Shown here: positions 38,914 to 48,972 of the stretch, piece by piece
Layout of the letters: every line of letters begins with the position of its first letter
Numbering within the stretch: position 1 is the stretch's first letter
Assembly (NCBI GenBank): GCA_016201045.1
Contig: JACQDM010000001.1
Coordinates: forward strand, 248,001-312,000
From: Afipia sp.
GTDB lineage: Bacteria; Pseudomonadota; Alphaproteobacteria; Rhizobiales; Xanthobacteraceae
Length of the DNA: 64,000 nucleotides
Reading direction: 5' to 3'
Notes under the pieces: model-generated
Databases searched by the model: none
Seen by the model: only the letters and a program-made list of their open reading frames with translations
What the model was told of the DNA's origin: nothing
Translations under genes and position numbers: made by a program

Positions 38914-40479
38914 CTATGCAGTCGCTGGAGCTCGCCTCGTCCTGATCCAGTTCACCGCGCGGTCGATCAGCGGCCAGAACAGCAGCACGATCGCAAGCGT
39001 CGTGATCGAACCGACGAGCTTGTTAGACAACACCGTTTGGACCTGGCCGGTCGCTGCAACCGTCTCGTTCGTGACCCTGAACCAGAATGCACGCAGATCG
39101 CCACCCGAGCCGATCATCGACAGGCGGAACGCATCCTCCGCGCGGCTGCCCAACACAAGCGCCAGCGTGAACGGCGCGAGCGGAATGCGGACTTTCTTGA
39201 ACACGTAGCCGGCGACGCCGAACAGCAGCATCAGCCAGATGTCGAACATCGCGTTCTGGATCGCGTAGGCACCGATGGCGCACGACACCACGATCATCGG
39301 CGCGATCGCCGCGAACGGCACGCGCAAAATCGATGCGAAGATCGGAACGGTCGTCAGCACGAGCACGAGGCCGACGACGTTGCCGAGATACATCGACGCA
39401 ATCAAACCCCAAACGAAATCCTTGTGCTCGACGAACAATAGCGGCCCAGGATTGAGTCCCCACACCATCAGCCCGCCAAGCAAAATCGCGGCAGTGCCGG
39501 AGCCGGGAATACCAAGCGCGAGCATCGGCAGCAGCGCGGAGGTGCCGGAGGCATGCGCGGCAGTTTCCGGCGCGAACACGCCTTCGATGCGGCCCTTGCC
39601 GAAGGTCTCTTTGTCTTTCGCAAACCGCTTGGCGAGATTGTAGCCCATGAAGGACGCCGCAATCGCGCCGCCCGGCGTAATGCCGAGCCAGCAGCCGATC
39701 ACGGACGACCGCAGTAGTGTCGCCCAGTATTTCGGAAGATCCTTCCACACGCCGAACACGGTGCGCAGGCTGATGCGCGCGGCGTGACCGCGCAGCGCCA
39801 GGCGCTCTTCCATCGTCAAAAGGATTTCGCTGATCCCGAACAGGCCGATCACGGCGACAAGGAAATTGATTCCGCGCAACAGATCCGTCGATCCGAACGT
39901 CATGCGCAGCTGTCCCGACACGGTGTCGAGACCAACACCTGTGAGCAGAAGCCCCAGCGCCATTGAGATGATGGTCTTGTGCTTTGCTTCCTGACCGAGG
40001 CCAACGAACGAACAGAATGTCAGTAAATACACCGCGAAGAATTCCGGCGGTCCGAATTGCAGCGCGAAACCCGAAATCGCCGGTGCGAGGAACGTGATGA
40101 GCAGCACCGCAACAAGCGAACCGATGAACGAGGAAGTAAAGGCAGCGGTCAGCGCTTCGGCAGCCTTGCCCTGCTGCGCCATCGGATAGCCGTCGAAAGT
40201 CGTTGCGACAGACCACGCCTCGCCCGGAATGTTGAACAGGATCGAGGTGATCGCACCGCCGAACAGCGCCCCCCAGTAGATGCAGGACAGCATGACGATG
40301 GCGGATGTCGGGTCCATCGTGAAGGTCAGCGGCAACAGGATCGCCACGCCGTTGGGTCCACCTAGCCCCGGCAGCACGCCGACGAAGATGCCGAGCACGA
40401 GGCCGATCAACATCAGCGCGAGAATCTTCCAGGTGAAGAGAACCGTGAAGCCGTGCAGCAGTAGTCCGAATGCTTCCAT
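38914..40479 (-). CDS. tctA: Tripartite tricarboxylate transporter large permease TctA
   Basis: 521 aa; GVLPGLGGPNGVAILLPLTF, GITPGGAIAASFMGYNLAKRF, GIPGSGTAAILLGGLMVWGLNPGP. Confidence 0.96.
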   Translation of the reverse strand: MEAFGLLLHGFTVLFTWKILALMLIGLVLGIFVGVLPGLGGPNGVAILLPLTFTMDPTSAIVMLSCIYWGALFGGAITSILFNIPGEAWSVATTFDGYPMAQQGKAAEALTAAFTSSFIGSLVAVLLITFLAPAISGFALQFGPPEFFAVYLLTFCSFVGLGQEAKHKTIISMALGLLLTGVGLDTVSGQLRMTFGSTDLLRGINFLVAVIGLFGISEILLTMEERLALRGHAARISLRTVFGVWKDLPKYWATLLRSSVIGCWLGITPGGAIAASFMGYNLAKRFAKDKETFGKGRIEGVFAPETAAHASGTSALLPMLALGIPGSGTAAILLGGLMVWGLNPGPLLFVEHKDFVWGLIASMYLGNVVGLVLVLTTVPIFASILRVPFAAIAPMIVVSCAIGAYAIQNAMFDIWLMLLFGVAGYVFKKVRIPLAPFTLALVLGSRAEDAFRLSMIGSGGDLRAFWFRVTNETVAATGQVQTVLSNKLVGSITTLAIVLLFWPLIDRAVNWIRTRRAPATA

Positions 40480-40485
40480 CGCGCC

Positions 40486-41028
40486 CTACCGTCCGAACGC
40501 CGCTTCGAGCGGCCCTTTCGGCATAATGACGTCGAACGCGATGTCGAAGGTGACGAACATGATCGCGACGAAGATGAAAGCCGTCAGCAGCGATTTCCAC
40601 CACGCGATCTTGCCGACGATGGCCATGAAACCCGCAATGAGAAGAAAGCTCGCGACATAAAGTCCGAGCCACTGCATAGTGAGGCAAAACAGCAAAGTTG
40701 GCACGAACACCTGCATCACGCGCCGCAACTGTCCGCGCGTCACAAAAGTCTCGGTGCCCTCCTGCGCGTTAAATAGCACGGTCGCAAAACCGTAAAGCGA
40801 TGCACCCGCAAGAATGATCGACAGATAAAATGGGAAATATCCCGCCTCCGGGCCCGATGAATCCCAGGAAATTCCGGTGCGCCAGTTGTCGTAACCGAGA
40901 ATCGCGGCGAGCGCGAACAGAAGCACCATCGTCGCCAGCTCGACGGTGCGCACATTGGTGACGGAGGGCGAGTCATCCTCCGGCGCGGTCGGATCGTCAA
41001 CGACAATTTCAAGATCGGAATCGGCCAT
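40486..41028 (-). CDS. tctB: Tripartite tricarboxylate transporter small permease TctB
   Basis: 180 aa, 4 TM; between tctA and tctC on the same strand. Confidence 0.9.
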   Translation of the reverse strand: MADSDLEIVVDDPTAPEDDSPSVTNVRTVELATMVLLFALAAILGYDNWRTGISWDSSGPEAGYFPFYLSIILAGASLYGFATVLFNAQEGTETFVTRGQLRRVMQVFVPTLLFCLTMQWLGLYVASFLLIAGFMAIVGKIAWWKSLLTAFIFVAIMFVTFDIAFDVIMPKGPLEAAFGR

Positions 41029-41058
41029 GCGGATATTCGGTGAGGAGAAGAGAAACTT

Positions 41059-41094
41059 GCGGCCGCCGTTCGACGATTGCCAAACGGCGGCCGC
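41059..41094 (-). terminator. Intercistronic hairpin between tctC and tctB
   Basis: GCGGCCGCCGTT / AACGGCGGCCGC, 12-bp perfect stem, 12-nt loop, T/C-rich tract after it on the minus strand. Confidence 0.75.
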
Positions 41095-41108
41095 TATTCG
41101 TTATGCGA

Positions 41109-42089
41109 TTACTTGGCGACGAAGCCGGCTTCTTCCATCAGGGCTTTGTTCTCGGCGTCGTCCTTTTCAAGGAACGTCACCATGTCCTTGCCGGTGATGA
41201 ACACAGGCTTGAGCGCCTGCTTTTCCATGTAATCCTTGTATTCGGCAGTCTGCGAAACTTTCTTGAACAGATCGACATAGAACGCCGTCTCTTCCGGCTT
41301 GACCTTGCCGGGAAGGAACATCGCGCGCAGCATCAGATACTGCATATCGAGACCCTCTTCCTTGCAGGTCGGGATGTCATTCCACGACTGCTTGTCGGTA
41401 ACCTTGGTCTTGTACGAGATGCGCTCCTTGTCGAACACGCAAAGTGCCCGCACCTGATTGGCGCGCCACACTTCGAGATTTTCCGACGGATTGTTGACGT
41501 TGGATTCGGTGTGCTTGCCGACGAGCTGCGTCGCCGCTTCACCGCCGGACTTGTAAGGAAGATAGGCGAACTTCGCGCCGGTCTTCTTTTCCATGAACAC
41601 GGTGAGCACCTGATCCTCGCGCTTGGATCCGGTGCCGCCCATCTTGAATGGCGCTGGCGCGGCCTTGGCGGCGGCGATAAAGTCCTTCACCGTTTTCGGG
41701 CCTTCGGTATTATCCCACAGCACGAACTGGTCCATCGCGATCACCGACACCGGCGTCAGCTCGCGCCAGTTGAACGGAATTTTCGCCGACAGCGGCAGCA
41801 TGTAGATCAGCGAATAGGCGATCAGCACCTTGTTCGGATCGCCCTCGCTGCCCTTCATGTAGATTAGCGCTTCGGCACCGGAGGCAGCGCCCTTCAGCGT
41901 CACGACCATCGGCTGCTTCATCAGGTTATTTTTCTGGATGGCGGCCTGCATCATGCGCGCCATCTGGTCGGACGCGCCGCCGGCACCCGCCGCAACCACG
42001 ATTTCAACCGGCTTGGTCGGCTCCCACGCCATTGCGGGCGTTGCCGCCAGCATCGCAAGCACACTCGTCGCCTTAATGAAGGTTTTCAT
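41109..42089 (-). CDS. tctC: Tripartite tricarboxylate transporter substrate-binding protein (Bug/TctC family)
   Basis: MKTFIKATSVLAMLAATPAMAWEPTKPVEIVVAAGAGGASDQMARMM. Confidence 0.94.
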   Translation of the reverse strand: MKTFIKATSVLAMLAATPAMAWEPTKPVEIVVAAGAGGASDQMARMMQAAIQKNNLMKQPMVVTLKGAASGAEALIYMKGSEGDPNKVLIAYSLIYMLPLSAKIPFNWRELTPVSVIAMDQFVLWDNTEGPKTVKDFIAAAKAAPAPFKMGGTGSKREDQVLTVFMEKKTGAKFAYLPYKSGGEAATQLVGKHTESNVNNPSENLEVWRANQVRALCVFDKERISYKTKVTDKQSWNDIPTCKEEGLDMQYLMLRAMFLPGKVKPEETAFYVDLFKKVSQTAEYKDYMEKQALKPVFITGKDMVTFLEKDDAENKALMEEAGFVAK

Positions 42090-42184
42090 TGCGTCTCTCC
42101 CCGTATCATTTTCAGCCCGGCTTTGCGCCGGTGCTCGTTGTTGTTGCAGTGTCCGTAACGCGCGCCGGATTTGCAATACGACGT

Positions 42185-43399
42185 TCAGGCGACTGCGCTC
42201 TTCGGCCGCGCAGCATCGGTTGACTGCCGCCCCGTCAGCACGTTCATCGCCGCGATAACACCGCCGCTGCGATGCGGCACTTTCGCCAGATCGAGCGCCA
42301 TCTCGACGCCCGATAGCGCCCCCATCAGCATCAGATCGTTGAAATGGCCGATATGGCCGACGCGGAAAACCTTTCCCTTGATCTTGCCGAGGCCCGCACC
42401 GAGCGACATGTCGAAATTGTCGAGCACGACCTTGCGGAATTGATCCGCATCGTGGCCATCCGGCATGACGATAGCAGTAAGAATTGGCGAATAGGCCTTC
42501 GGATCGGTACACTGATTGTCGAGACCCCACGCCTTAAGCGCGGCGCGTGCCGCCTCGCCATGACGCATGTGACGCGCGAAGACATTGTCGAGGCCTTCCT
42601 CGTTCAACATCGCAATCGCTTCCTTCAGGCCGTACAGCAGATTGGTCGCGGGTGTGTATGGCCAGGAGCCGCTCTTGTTGGCCTCGATGATGTCGCCCCA
42701 GTCCCAATAGGAACGCACCGCCGACGACGATTTGTGAGCGGCCAGCGCCTTCTCCGAAACCGCGTTGAAACCGAGACCCGGCGGCAGCATCAGACCCTTC
42801 TGCGAACCGGCGATGGTGACATCGACGCCCCATTTGTCGTGTTCGTACTCGATGGAGGCGAGACCCGAAATCGTATCGACGAACAGCAGCGCCGGATGCT
42901 TGGCGTTATCGATCGCCTTGCGGACCGCCGGAATATCGGTGACAGCGCCGGTCGACGTCTCCGAATGCACGACCATCACGGCTTTAATCTTGTGCGACTT
43001 GTCTTCGCGCAGCTTTTCCTCGATCTGGTTCGCGTCGGCACCATGCCGCCAATCGCCAGCAAGAAAATCCACCTCGACCTTCATCTTCTGGACGAGTGCG
43101 CGCCACAGCGTCGAGAACTGCCCGGTCTCCGCCATCAGCACCTTGTCGCCGGGAGAGAGCGTGTTGACCATCGCCGCTTCCCACGCGCCGGTGCCCGAGG
43201 ACGAGTAGATGATGACCGGGTTCTTGGTGCGGAAAACCTTCTTGGTCGCGTCGATGACCTCATGACCGAGTTGCGCGAATTCCGGCCCGCGATGATCGAT
43301 CGTGGGCATGTCGATGGCGCGCAGGACGCGGTCTGGGACGTTGGTCGGGCCTGGGATCTGGAGAAAATGCCGTCCGGTATGAATCGTCGTGTTCGGCAT
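42185..43399 (-). CDS. Class V aminotransferase, serine/alanine-glyoxylate aminotransferase-like
   Basis: FLQIPGPTNVPDRVLRA, GTGAWEAAMVN, SQKGLMLPPGLGF (PLP lysine). Confidence 0.93.
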   Translation of the reverse strand: MPNTTIHTGRHFLQIPGPTNVPDRVLRAIDMPTIDHRGPEFAQLGHEVIDATKKVFRTKNPVIIYSSSGTGAWEAAMVNTLSPGDKVLMAETGQFSTLWRALVQKMKVEVDFLAGDWRHGADANQIEEKLREDKSHKIKAVMVVHSETSTGAVTDIPAVRKAIDNAKHPALLFVDTISGLASIEYEHDKWGVDVTIAGSQKGLMLPPGLGFNAVSEKALAAHKSSSAVRSYWDWGDIIEANKSGSWPYTPATNLLYGLKEAIAMLNEEGLDNVFARHMRHGEAARAALKAWGLDNQCTDPKAYSPILTAIVMPDGHDADQFRKVVLDNFDMSLGAGLGKIKGKVFRVGHIGHFNDLMLMGALSGVEMALDLAKVPHRSGGVIAAMNVLTGRQSTDAARPKSAVA

Positions 43400-43566
43400 T
43401 AAGCCCGCTCCCGTAATTTTGGCCGCAAACTATGCTCTGGTATCCCAGCCGTCTAGAAAAATCCGTCCTTCTAACCCCTAGTAATCTGGACTAGTTTTCC
43501 CGCCGCGCCCAAGCGCAAAAACGCCAGCATTTTCAGGCCAGCGAGCCGCCCGTTGCGGTGCAACAA

Positions 43567-46524
43567 ATGACGAAGCAAACAACCGCTGCGGAAAGCACGA
43601 TTGCGAGCCGCCTCAGGCGCGAAATCTCGGGCGATGTGCTGTTCGATTCCTTCGATCGCGGCCGCTACGCGACCGATGCCTCGTTCTACCAGATCGTGCC
43701 TTTCGGCGTGGTGATCCCCCGCACCGTGGACGACGCGCTGCGCGCGATGGCGATTGCGCGCGACGACGGCCGCATCGTTACGCCGCGCGGCGGCGGCACG
43801 TCTCAGTGCGGCCAGACGATCAACGACGGCATCGTCATCGATGTCTCGAAATATCTCAACAAGCTGATTTCGGTGGACGTCGAAAAGCGCACTTGCATCG
43901 TCGAGCCGGGCATCGTGCTCGATGACCTGAATCGACAACTGAAGAAGCATGGGTTGTGGTTTCCGGTCGATGTGTCCACCGCTTCGCGCGCGACCATCGG
44001 CGGCATGGCCGGCAACAATTCGTGCGGCGGACGTTCCTTGCGCTACGGCACCATGCGCGACAACACCATTGCAATGGATGCAGCACTGGCCGACGGCACG
44101 CTCCTGCACTTCGGCGAAGTGAAACGCGACAGCGCGTGGGAGAATTCAGAACAGCCGGGCCGTGACCTGTTTCGCGACATGCTGGCGCTCGGCGAACGCG
44201 AGGCGAGCGAGATCGAAGCGCGCTTTCCTCACGTACAGCGCCGCGTCGGCGGCTACAATCTCGACGCGCTGACGCCGAAGCCGATCAACAATCTCGCTCA
44301 TCTGCTCGTTGGTTCCGAAGGCACCCTCGCCTTCACCACGCGCGTCGAACTCAAATTGTGGCCGCTGATCGGACCCAAAGTCTTCGGCGTCTGCCATTTC
44401 GGCAGTTTCTATGAAGCGATGGACGCTGCGCAACATCTGGTAAAACTGAAACCCATCGCAGTCGAACTGGTGGACCGCACGATGATTGCGCTCGGCCGCG
44501 ACATCGCGATGTTCCGCCCGACCATCGACGCGGTGGTGAAAGGCGATCCGGATGCGCTTCTGATCGTCGAATTTGCCGAAGACGAGCAATCGGAAAATAT
44601 CCGCAAGCTGAAAGACCTCGCCGACACGATGGCCTCGCTCGGTTTCGGCTGGGACAAGCCGCAGCGCAAATGGGGCGGCGTGGTCGATGTAATCGAGCCT
44701 GCGACGCAAGCCGCGATCACGGATTTCCGCACCTCCGGCCTCAACGTGATGATGTCGATGAAGCAGGAAGGCAAACCCGTTTCGTTCGTCGAGGATTGCG
44801 CGGTACCGCTTCCGTATCTCGCCGACTACACCGAACGGCTGAACAAAATTTTCGAGAAGCACGGCACGCGCGGCACGATGTACGCGCACGCCTCCGAAGG
44901 CTGCCTGCATGTGCGGCCGGTGTTGAATTTGAAACTCGATAAGGATGCGAAGGCCATGCGCGCCATCGCCGAAGAAACGTTTGCGATGGTGCGCGAATAT
45001 AAAGGCTCGCATTCCGGCGAGCACGGCGACGGCATCGTTCGCTCCGAATTCCACGAGACGATGTTCGGCCCACGCATTGTGCGCGATTTCGAGCGGGTGA
45101 AGGAACGCTTCGATCCCGGCAACACGCTCAATCCTGGCAAAATCGTCCACGCGCCGAAAATGGACGACCGCTCGCTGTTTCGCTACGCGCTCGGTTACGA
45201 AGTCGAGAACTTCAAAACCGAACTGGATTGGTCCGCCTATCCGGGTGCCGCCGGTGGATTTCAGGGCGCGGTCGAGATGTGCAACAACAACGGTGCCTGC
45301 CGCAAGCTGGAAGGCGGCGTGATGTGTCCATCCTATCGCGCCACGCGCAATGAGCAGGATGTGACGCGCGGGCGCGCCAACACGCTGCGGCTTGCAATTT
45401 CCGGTCAGCTTGGACCTGACGCTTTATCATCCGACGAGATGATGGAGACAATGAAGCTGTGCGTCTCCTGCAAGGCGTGCCGGCACGAGTGCCCGACCGG
45501 CGTCGACATGGCAAAGATGAAAATCGAAGTACTGGCTGCGCGTGTTGCCCAACATGGCCTCACATTGCGCGACCGCCTCGTCGGCTATCTGCCGCGCTAC
45601 GCCGCTCGAGCGGCGGAATTCGCGTGGCTCGCGAACCTTCGCAACAAAAGTTACCTTCTGCGCTGGTTGCTCGAGAAAATTGCCGGGATCAGCGCGGCGC
45701 GCAAGCTGCCGGAATTCCGCAGTGATATTTTTGCGCCGGGCGCGGATGTTTTCGGCCCGGCGAATGGCCGCGAGATCGTTTTGTTCGCCGACACGTTCAA
45801 CCGCGCCTATGAGCGCGAAAATCTCGACGCGGCGCTGCGTGTGCTCGTCGACGGCGGCTGGCGCGTCCATATTCCCCGCCCGTCCGATGGCGGACGGCCG
45901 TTGTGCTGCGGACGCACTTTCCTTTCCGCAGGTCTGGTCGGCGAAGCGCGCGCCGAGCTTGCGCGCGTTGTCGAGACGCTGCGTCCGTTCGCCGAACGCG
46001 GCGTTCCCATCGTCGGGCTTGAACCAAGCTGTCTTCTAACCTTGCGCGACGAATTGCAATCGCTGCGCAACGACGATGCAGCCAAGGCGATCGGCGCGAA
46101 CGCACTGCTGTTCGAGGAATTTCTCGTGCGCGAGGCCGAAGCCGGACATCTGCAACTCAAGCTCGGCGCTGTCGTCAAGACAGCATATGTCCACGGCCAC
46201 TGCCATCAAAAGTCGTTCGGCGCCTTTGCGCCGGTTGAGAAAATCCTGCGCCTTGTCCCCAGCTTGAAGGTCGAGACGATTCAATCGAGCTGCTGCGGCA
46301 TGGCGGGTGCCTTCGGCTACGGCGCGGAGACCTATGATGTTTCGATGCAGATGGCGGAAGCCTCACTGCTGCCCGCCGTTCGCAAGGCGGATGCCGACGC
46401 ACTGATCGTCGCCGACGGCACTTCCTGCCGCCATCAGATCAAGGATGGCTCGGGCCGAAACGCGTTGCACGTTGCGCGCGTCCTTGCCATAAGCCTCGAC
46501 AACAACGCCACAACGCTTCATTAA
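43567..46524 (+). CDS. FAD-linked oxidoreductase fused to an Fe-S/CCG domain (GlcD-GlcF/YdiJ-like)
   Basis: VTPRGGGTSQCGQTINDGIVID, YAHASEGCLHVRP, CVSCKACRHECPTGVDM, CCGRTF and SSCCGMAG. Confidence 0.94.
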   Translation: MTKQTTAAESTIASRLRREISGDVLFDSFDRGRYATDASFYQIVPFGVVIPRTVDDALRAMAIARDDGRIVTPRGGGTSQCGQTINDGIVIDVSKYLNKLISVDVEKRTCIVEPGIVLDDLNRQLKKHGLWFPVDVSTASRATIGGMAGNNSCGGRSLRYGTMRDNTIAMDAALADGTLLHFGEVKRDSAWENSEQPGRDLFRDMLALGEREASEIEARFPHVQRRVGGYNLDALTPKPINNLAHLLVGSEGTLAFTTRVELKLWPLIGPKVFGVCHFGSFYEAMDAAQHLVKLKPIAVELVDRTMIALGRDIAMFRPTIDAVVKGDPDALLIVEFAEDEQSENIRKLKDLADTMASLGFGWDKPQRKWGGVVDVIEPATQAAITDFRTSGLNVMMSMKQEGKPVSFVEDCAVPLPYLADYTERLNKIFEKHGTRGTMYAHASEGCLHVRPVLNLKLDKDAKAMRAIAEETFAMVREYKGSHSGEHGDGIVRSEFHETMFGPRIVRDFERVKERFDPGNTLNPGKIVHAPKMDDRSLFRYALGYEVENFKTELDWSAYPGAAGGFQGAVEMCNNNGACRKLEGGVMCPSYRATRNEQDVTRGRANTLRLAISGQLGPDALSSDEMMETMKLCVSCKACRHECPTGVDMAKMKIEVLAARVAQHGLTLRDRLVGYLPRYAARAAEFAWLANLRNKSYLLRWLLEKIAGISAARKLPEFRSDIFAPGADVFGPANGREIVLFADTFNRAYERENLDAALRVLVDGGWRVHIPRPSDGGRPLCCGRTFLSAGLVGEARAELARVVETLRPFAERGVPIVGLEPSCLLTLRDELQSLRNDDAAKAIGANALLFEEFLVREAEAGHLQLKLGAVVKTAYVHGHCHQKSFGAFAPVEKILRLVPSLKVETIQSSCCGMAGAFGYGAETYDVSMQMAEASLLPAVRKADADALIVADGTSCRHQIKDGSGRNALHVARVLAISLDNNATTLH

Positions 46525-46536
46525 AAGGACAATCCG

Positions 46537-46968
46537 ATGACCGACCTCACCCTCACCGTCGCCCGCAAGATCTGCGACGCCGCTCTTGCCAAGTGCCGCG
46601 AGATGAAACTGAAACCGATGTCTATCGTCGTACTCGACGCACGCGGCTGCGTGAAAACATCGATCGCCGAAGACGGCACCAGCCTGATGCGCAACGAGAT
46701 CGCCTATGGCAAGGCTTACGGCTCGCTGTCGCTGGGCATGGGGTCGCGCGCGATCTTCAAACGCGCCAACGAGCAGCCCTATTTCGTCGACGCGATCAGC
46801 ACAATGACGCGCGGCGCGATGATCCCCGTTCCGGGTGGCGTGCTCATTCAGGATAAGGGCGGCACCCTGCTCGGCGCGGTCGGCATCAGCGGCGATACAT
46901 CCGACAACGACGAAGCCGCAGCAGTAGCGGCTATCGAAGCAGCCGGCCTCACCGCCAGCACCGGCTAG
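46537..46968 (+). CDS. GlcG/HbpS-like heme-degradation-domain protein
   Basis: 143 aa; MTDLTLTVARKICDAALAKCREMKLKPMSIVVLDARG...PVPGGVLIQ...LLGAVGISG. Confidence 0.9.
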   Translation: MTDLTLTVARKICDAALAKCREMKLKPMSIVVLDARGCVKTSIAEDGTSLMRNEIAYGKAYGSLSLGMGSRAIFKRANEQPYFVDAISTMTRGAMIPVPGGVLIQDKGGTLLGAVGISGDTSDNDEAAAVAAIEAAGLTASTG

Positions 46969-46970
46969 CC

Positions 46971-48155
46971 ATGACATTTCCGCGCGCGTCGAAAGCTCTC
47001 GAGCGCTTCACGGTGCTCGATCTGACGCGCATCCGCTCGGGTCCCACCGCCGTGCGGCAACTGTCTGATTGGGGCGCGAACGTCATCAAGATCGAGGCAC
47101 CGGCCAATCTCGCCGACAGCGAACAGCCGGGCGGGCCGCGTCACGGACCGGATTTCCAGAACCTTCATCGCAACAAGCGGGCGATGACGCTTAACCTCAA
47201 GGACCCGAAAGGTCTTGAGGTGTTTAGGCGCATGGCCAAGAAAGCAGACGTCGTCGTCGAAAACTATCGTCCCGATGTAAAAACCAAACTCGGGATCGGG
47301 TACGAGAGCCTGCGCGCGATCAATCCGCGCTTGGTTTACGCGAGTATTTCCGGATTCGGCCAAGACGGCCCCTATTCCAAACGCCCCGGTTTCGACCAGA
47401 TCGCACAGGGCATGGGCGGGCTGATGTCGATCACCGGCGCGCCGGGACATGGGCCGATGCGCGCGGGAATTCCGGTCGCCGATCTCACCGCCGGATTGTT
47501 CTGTGCGCTAGGCATTCTCACGGCATTGCTGGAACGCGACGTCTCCGGTGAAGGCCAATGGGTGCAGACGTCATTGCTGCAGGCGCAGATTTTCATGCTG
47601 GATTTTCAGGGCGCGCGCTGGCTCGTGGATAGAGAGATTCCGAAACAGGCAGGCAACAACCATCCGACCAGCATTCCGACCGGCGTGTTCAAGACAAGCG
47701 ATGGATTCATTAATATCGCCACCACAGGCGGCGCAATCTGGCAGCGCTTTGCGGAAGCGATCGATGCGCCGGATCTGCTCGCGAATCCCGACTACGCGAC
47801 GACCGCTGCGCGTTCGGACAATCGCGATGCGCTCAACGCTACGATCGAAACCTATCTGACAAAGCGACCGACAAAAGAATGGGTATCCATTCTCAACGAT
47901 GGGGGCGTTCCGTGCGGTCCGATTTACACCATCGACGAAGTGTTCTCGGACGAACAGGTAAAACATCTTCACGTCGCTCAGGATGTGCCGGGTGCAAAGC
48001 ATAAACTGATCGCCCAGCCCTTCACGCTCTCGCGCACGCCGAGCCGCATGGCAGCGCGCCCGCCGCTTGTCGGCGAACAGACCAAAGAGATATTGGGCGA
48101 ATTCGGTTTCGATGGCAGCGAAATCGCAGCATTGAAGCAAAGCAAAGTCATCTAG
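46971..48155 (+). CDS. Class III CoA-transferase family protein
   Basis: FTVLDLTRIRSGPTAVRQLSDWGANVIKIEAP; GEGQWVQTSLLQAQIFMLDF. Confidence 0.94.
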   Translation: MTFPRASKALERFTVLDLTRIRSGPTAVRQLSDWGANVIKIEAPANLADSEQPGGPRHGPDFQNLHRNKRAMTLNLKDPKGLEVFRRMAKKADVVVENYRPDVKTKLGIGYESLRAINPRLVYASISGFGQDGPYSKRPGFDQIAQGMGGLMSITGAPGHGPMRAGIPVADLTAGLFCALGILTALLERDVSGEGQWVQTSLLQAQIFMLDFQGARWLVDREIPKQAGNNHPTSIPTGVFKTSDGFINIATTGGAIWQRFAEAIDAPDLLANPDYATTAARSDNRDALNATIETYLTKRPTKEWVSILNDGGVPCGPIYTIDEVFSDEQVKHLHVAQDVPGAKHKLIAQPFTLSRTPSRMAARPPLVGEQTKEILGEFGFDGSEIAALKQSKVI

Positions 48156-48178
48156 ACAGAACGGCAAGGGCACTCGCC

Positions 48179-48970
48179 ATGACAAACTCCGACAAAGTCA
48201 TCTCCCGCAAGGACGGCAACGTCGGTTATCTCGTGTTCAACAATCCCGAACGCCGCAACGCGATGTCGCTCGAAATGTGGGAATCATGTTCGCGACAGAT
48301 GGCAGCCTTTGCCAAGGATCCTGACATTCGCGTCGCGGTACTGACCGGCGCAGGCGACAAGGCGTTCATCGCGGGCGCGGATATCTCCAAATTCGGTGAG
48401 GAGCGCGCCTCTGACGCGGGCGTGCGGAAATATAACGAGGCGGTCGAAGCCGCCTATGTCAGCGTGCATGATTTTCCGAAGCCGACGATTGCGATGATCC
48501 GCGGATTCTGCGTCGGCGGCGGCATGGGACTTGCGAGCTGCTGCGACCTGCGTATCTGCTCGGAAGACGCGAAGTTCGCGGTACCGGCCGCGAAGCTCGG
48601 CCTCGGCTACGGCTATTCCGGCGTCAAGCGGCTGATGGATGTGGTGGGTCCGTCGTTCACCAAGGAAATTTTCTACACCGCACGGCTATTCGATGCCGCC
48701 GAGGCCCGCACGATGGGACTCGCAAACCGCGTGGTCGGCAATGACGAGCTTCAAACCTATGTGAAGGATTACGCCGCAACGATTGCCGCCAACGCGCCGC
48801 TCACCGTCGATTCCATCAAGTTCATCGTCGGTGAGGCGCTGAAAGACGACAACAAACGCGACATGAAGCGCTGCGATGAACTGGTCAATCGGTGCTTCAA
48901 AAGCGTCGACTACGAAGAAGGCCGCAGTGCCTTCATGGAAAAGCGCAAGCCGGCCTTCAAAGGCCGCTGA
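48179..48970 (+). CDS. Enoyl-CoA hydratase/isomerase family protein
   Basis: GYLVFNNPERRNAMSLEMW, LTGAGDKAFIAGADISKFG, IRGFCVGGGMGLASCCDLRI. Confidence 0.95.
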   Translation: MTNSDKVISRKDGNVGYLVFNNPERRNAMSLEMWESCSRQMAAFAKDPDIRVAVLTGAGDKAFIAGADISKFGEERASDAGVRKYNEAVEAAYVSVHDFPKPTIAMIRGFCVGGGMGLASCCDLRICSEDAKFAVPAAKLGLGYGYSGVKRLMDVVGPSFTKEIFYTARLFDAAEARTMGLANRVVGNDELQTYVKDYAATIAANAPLTVDSIKFIVGEALKDDNKRDMKRCDELVNRCFKSVDYEEGRSAFMEKRKPAFKGR

Positions 48971-48972
48971 TT

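Noticed and set aside
39023-40687. 554-aa minus-strand ORF overlapping tctA/tctB
   Set aside because: Alternate-frame shadow of tctA; Arg/His/Asp-rich composition.
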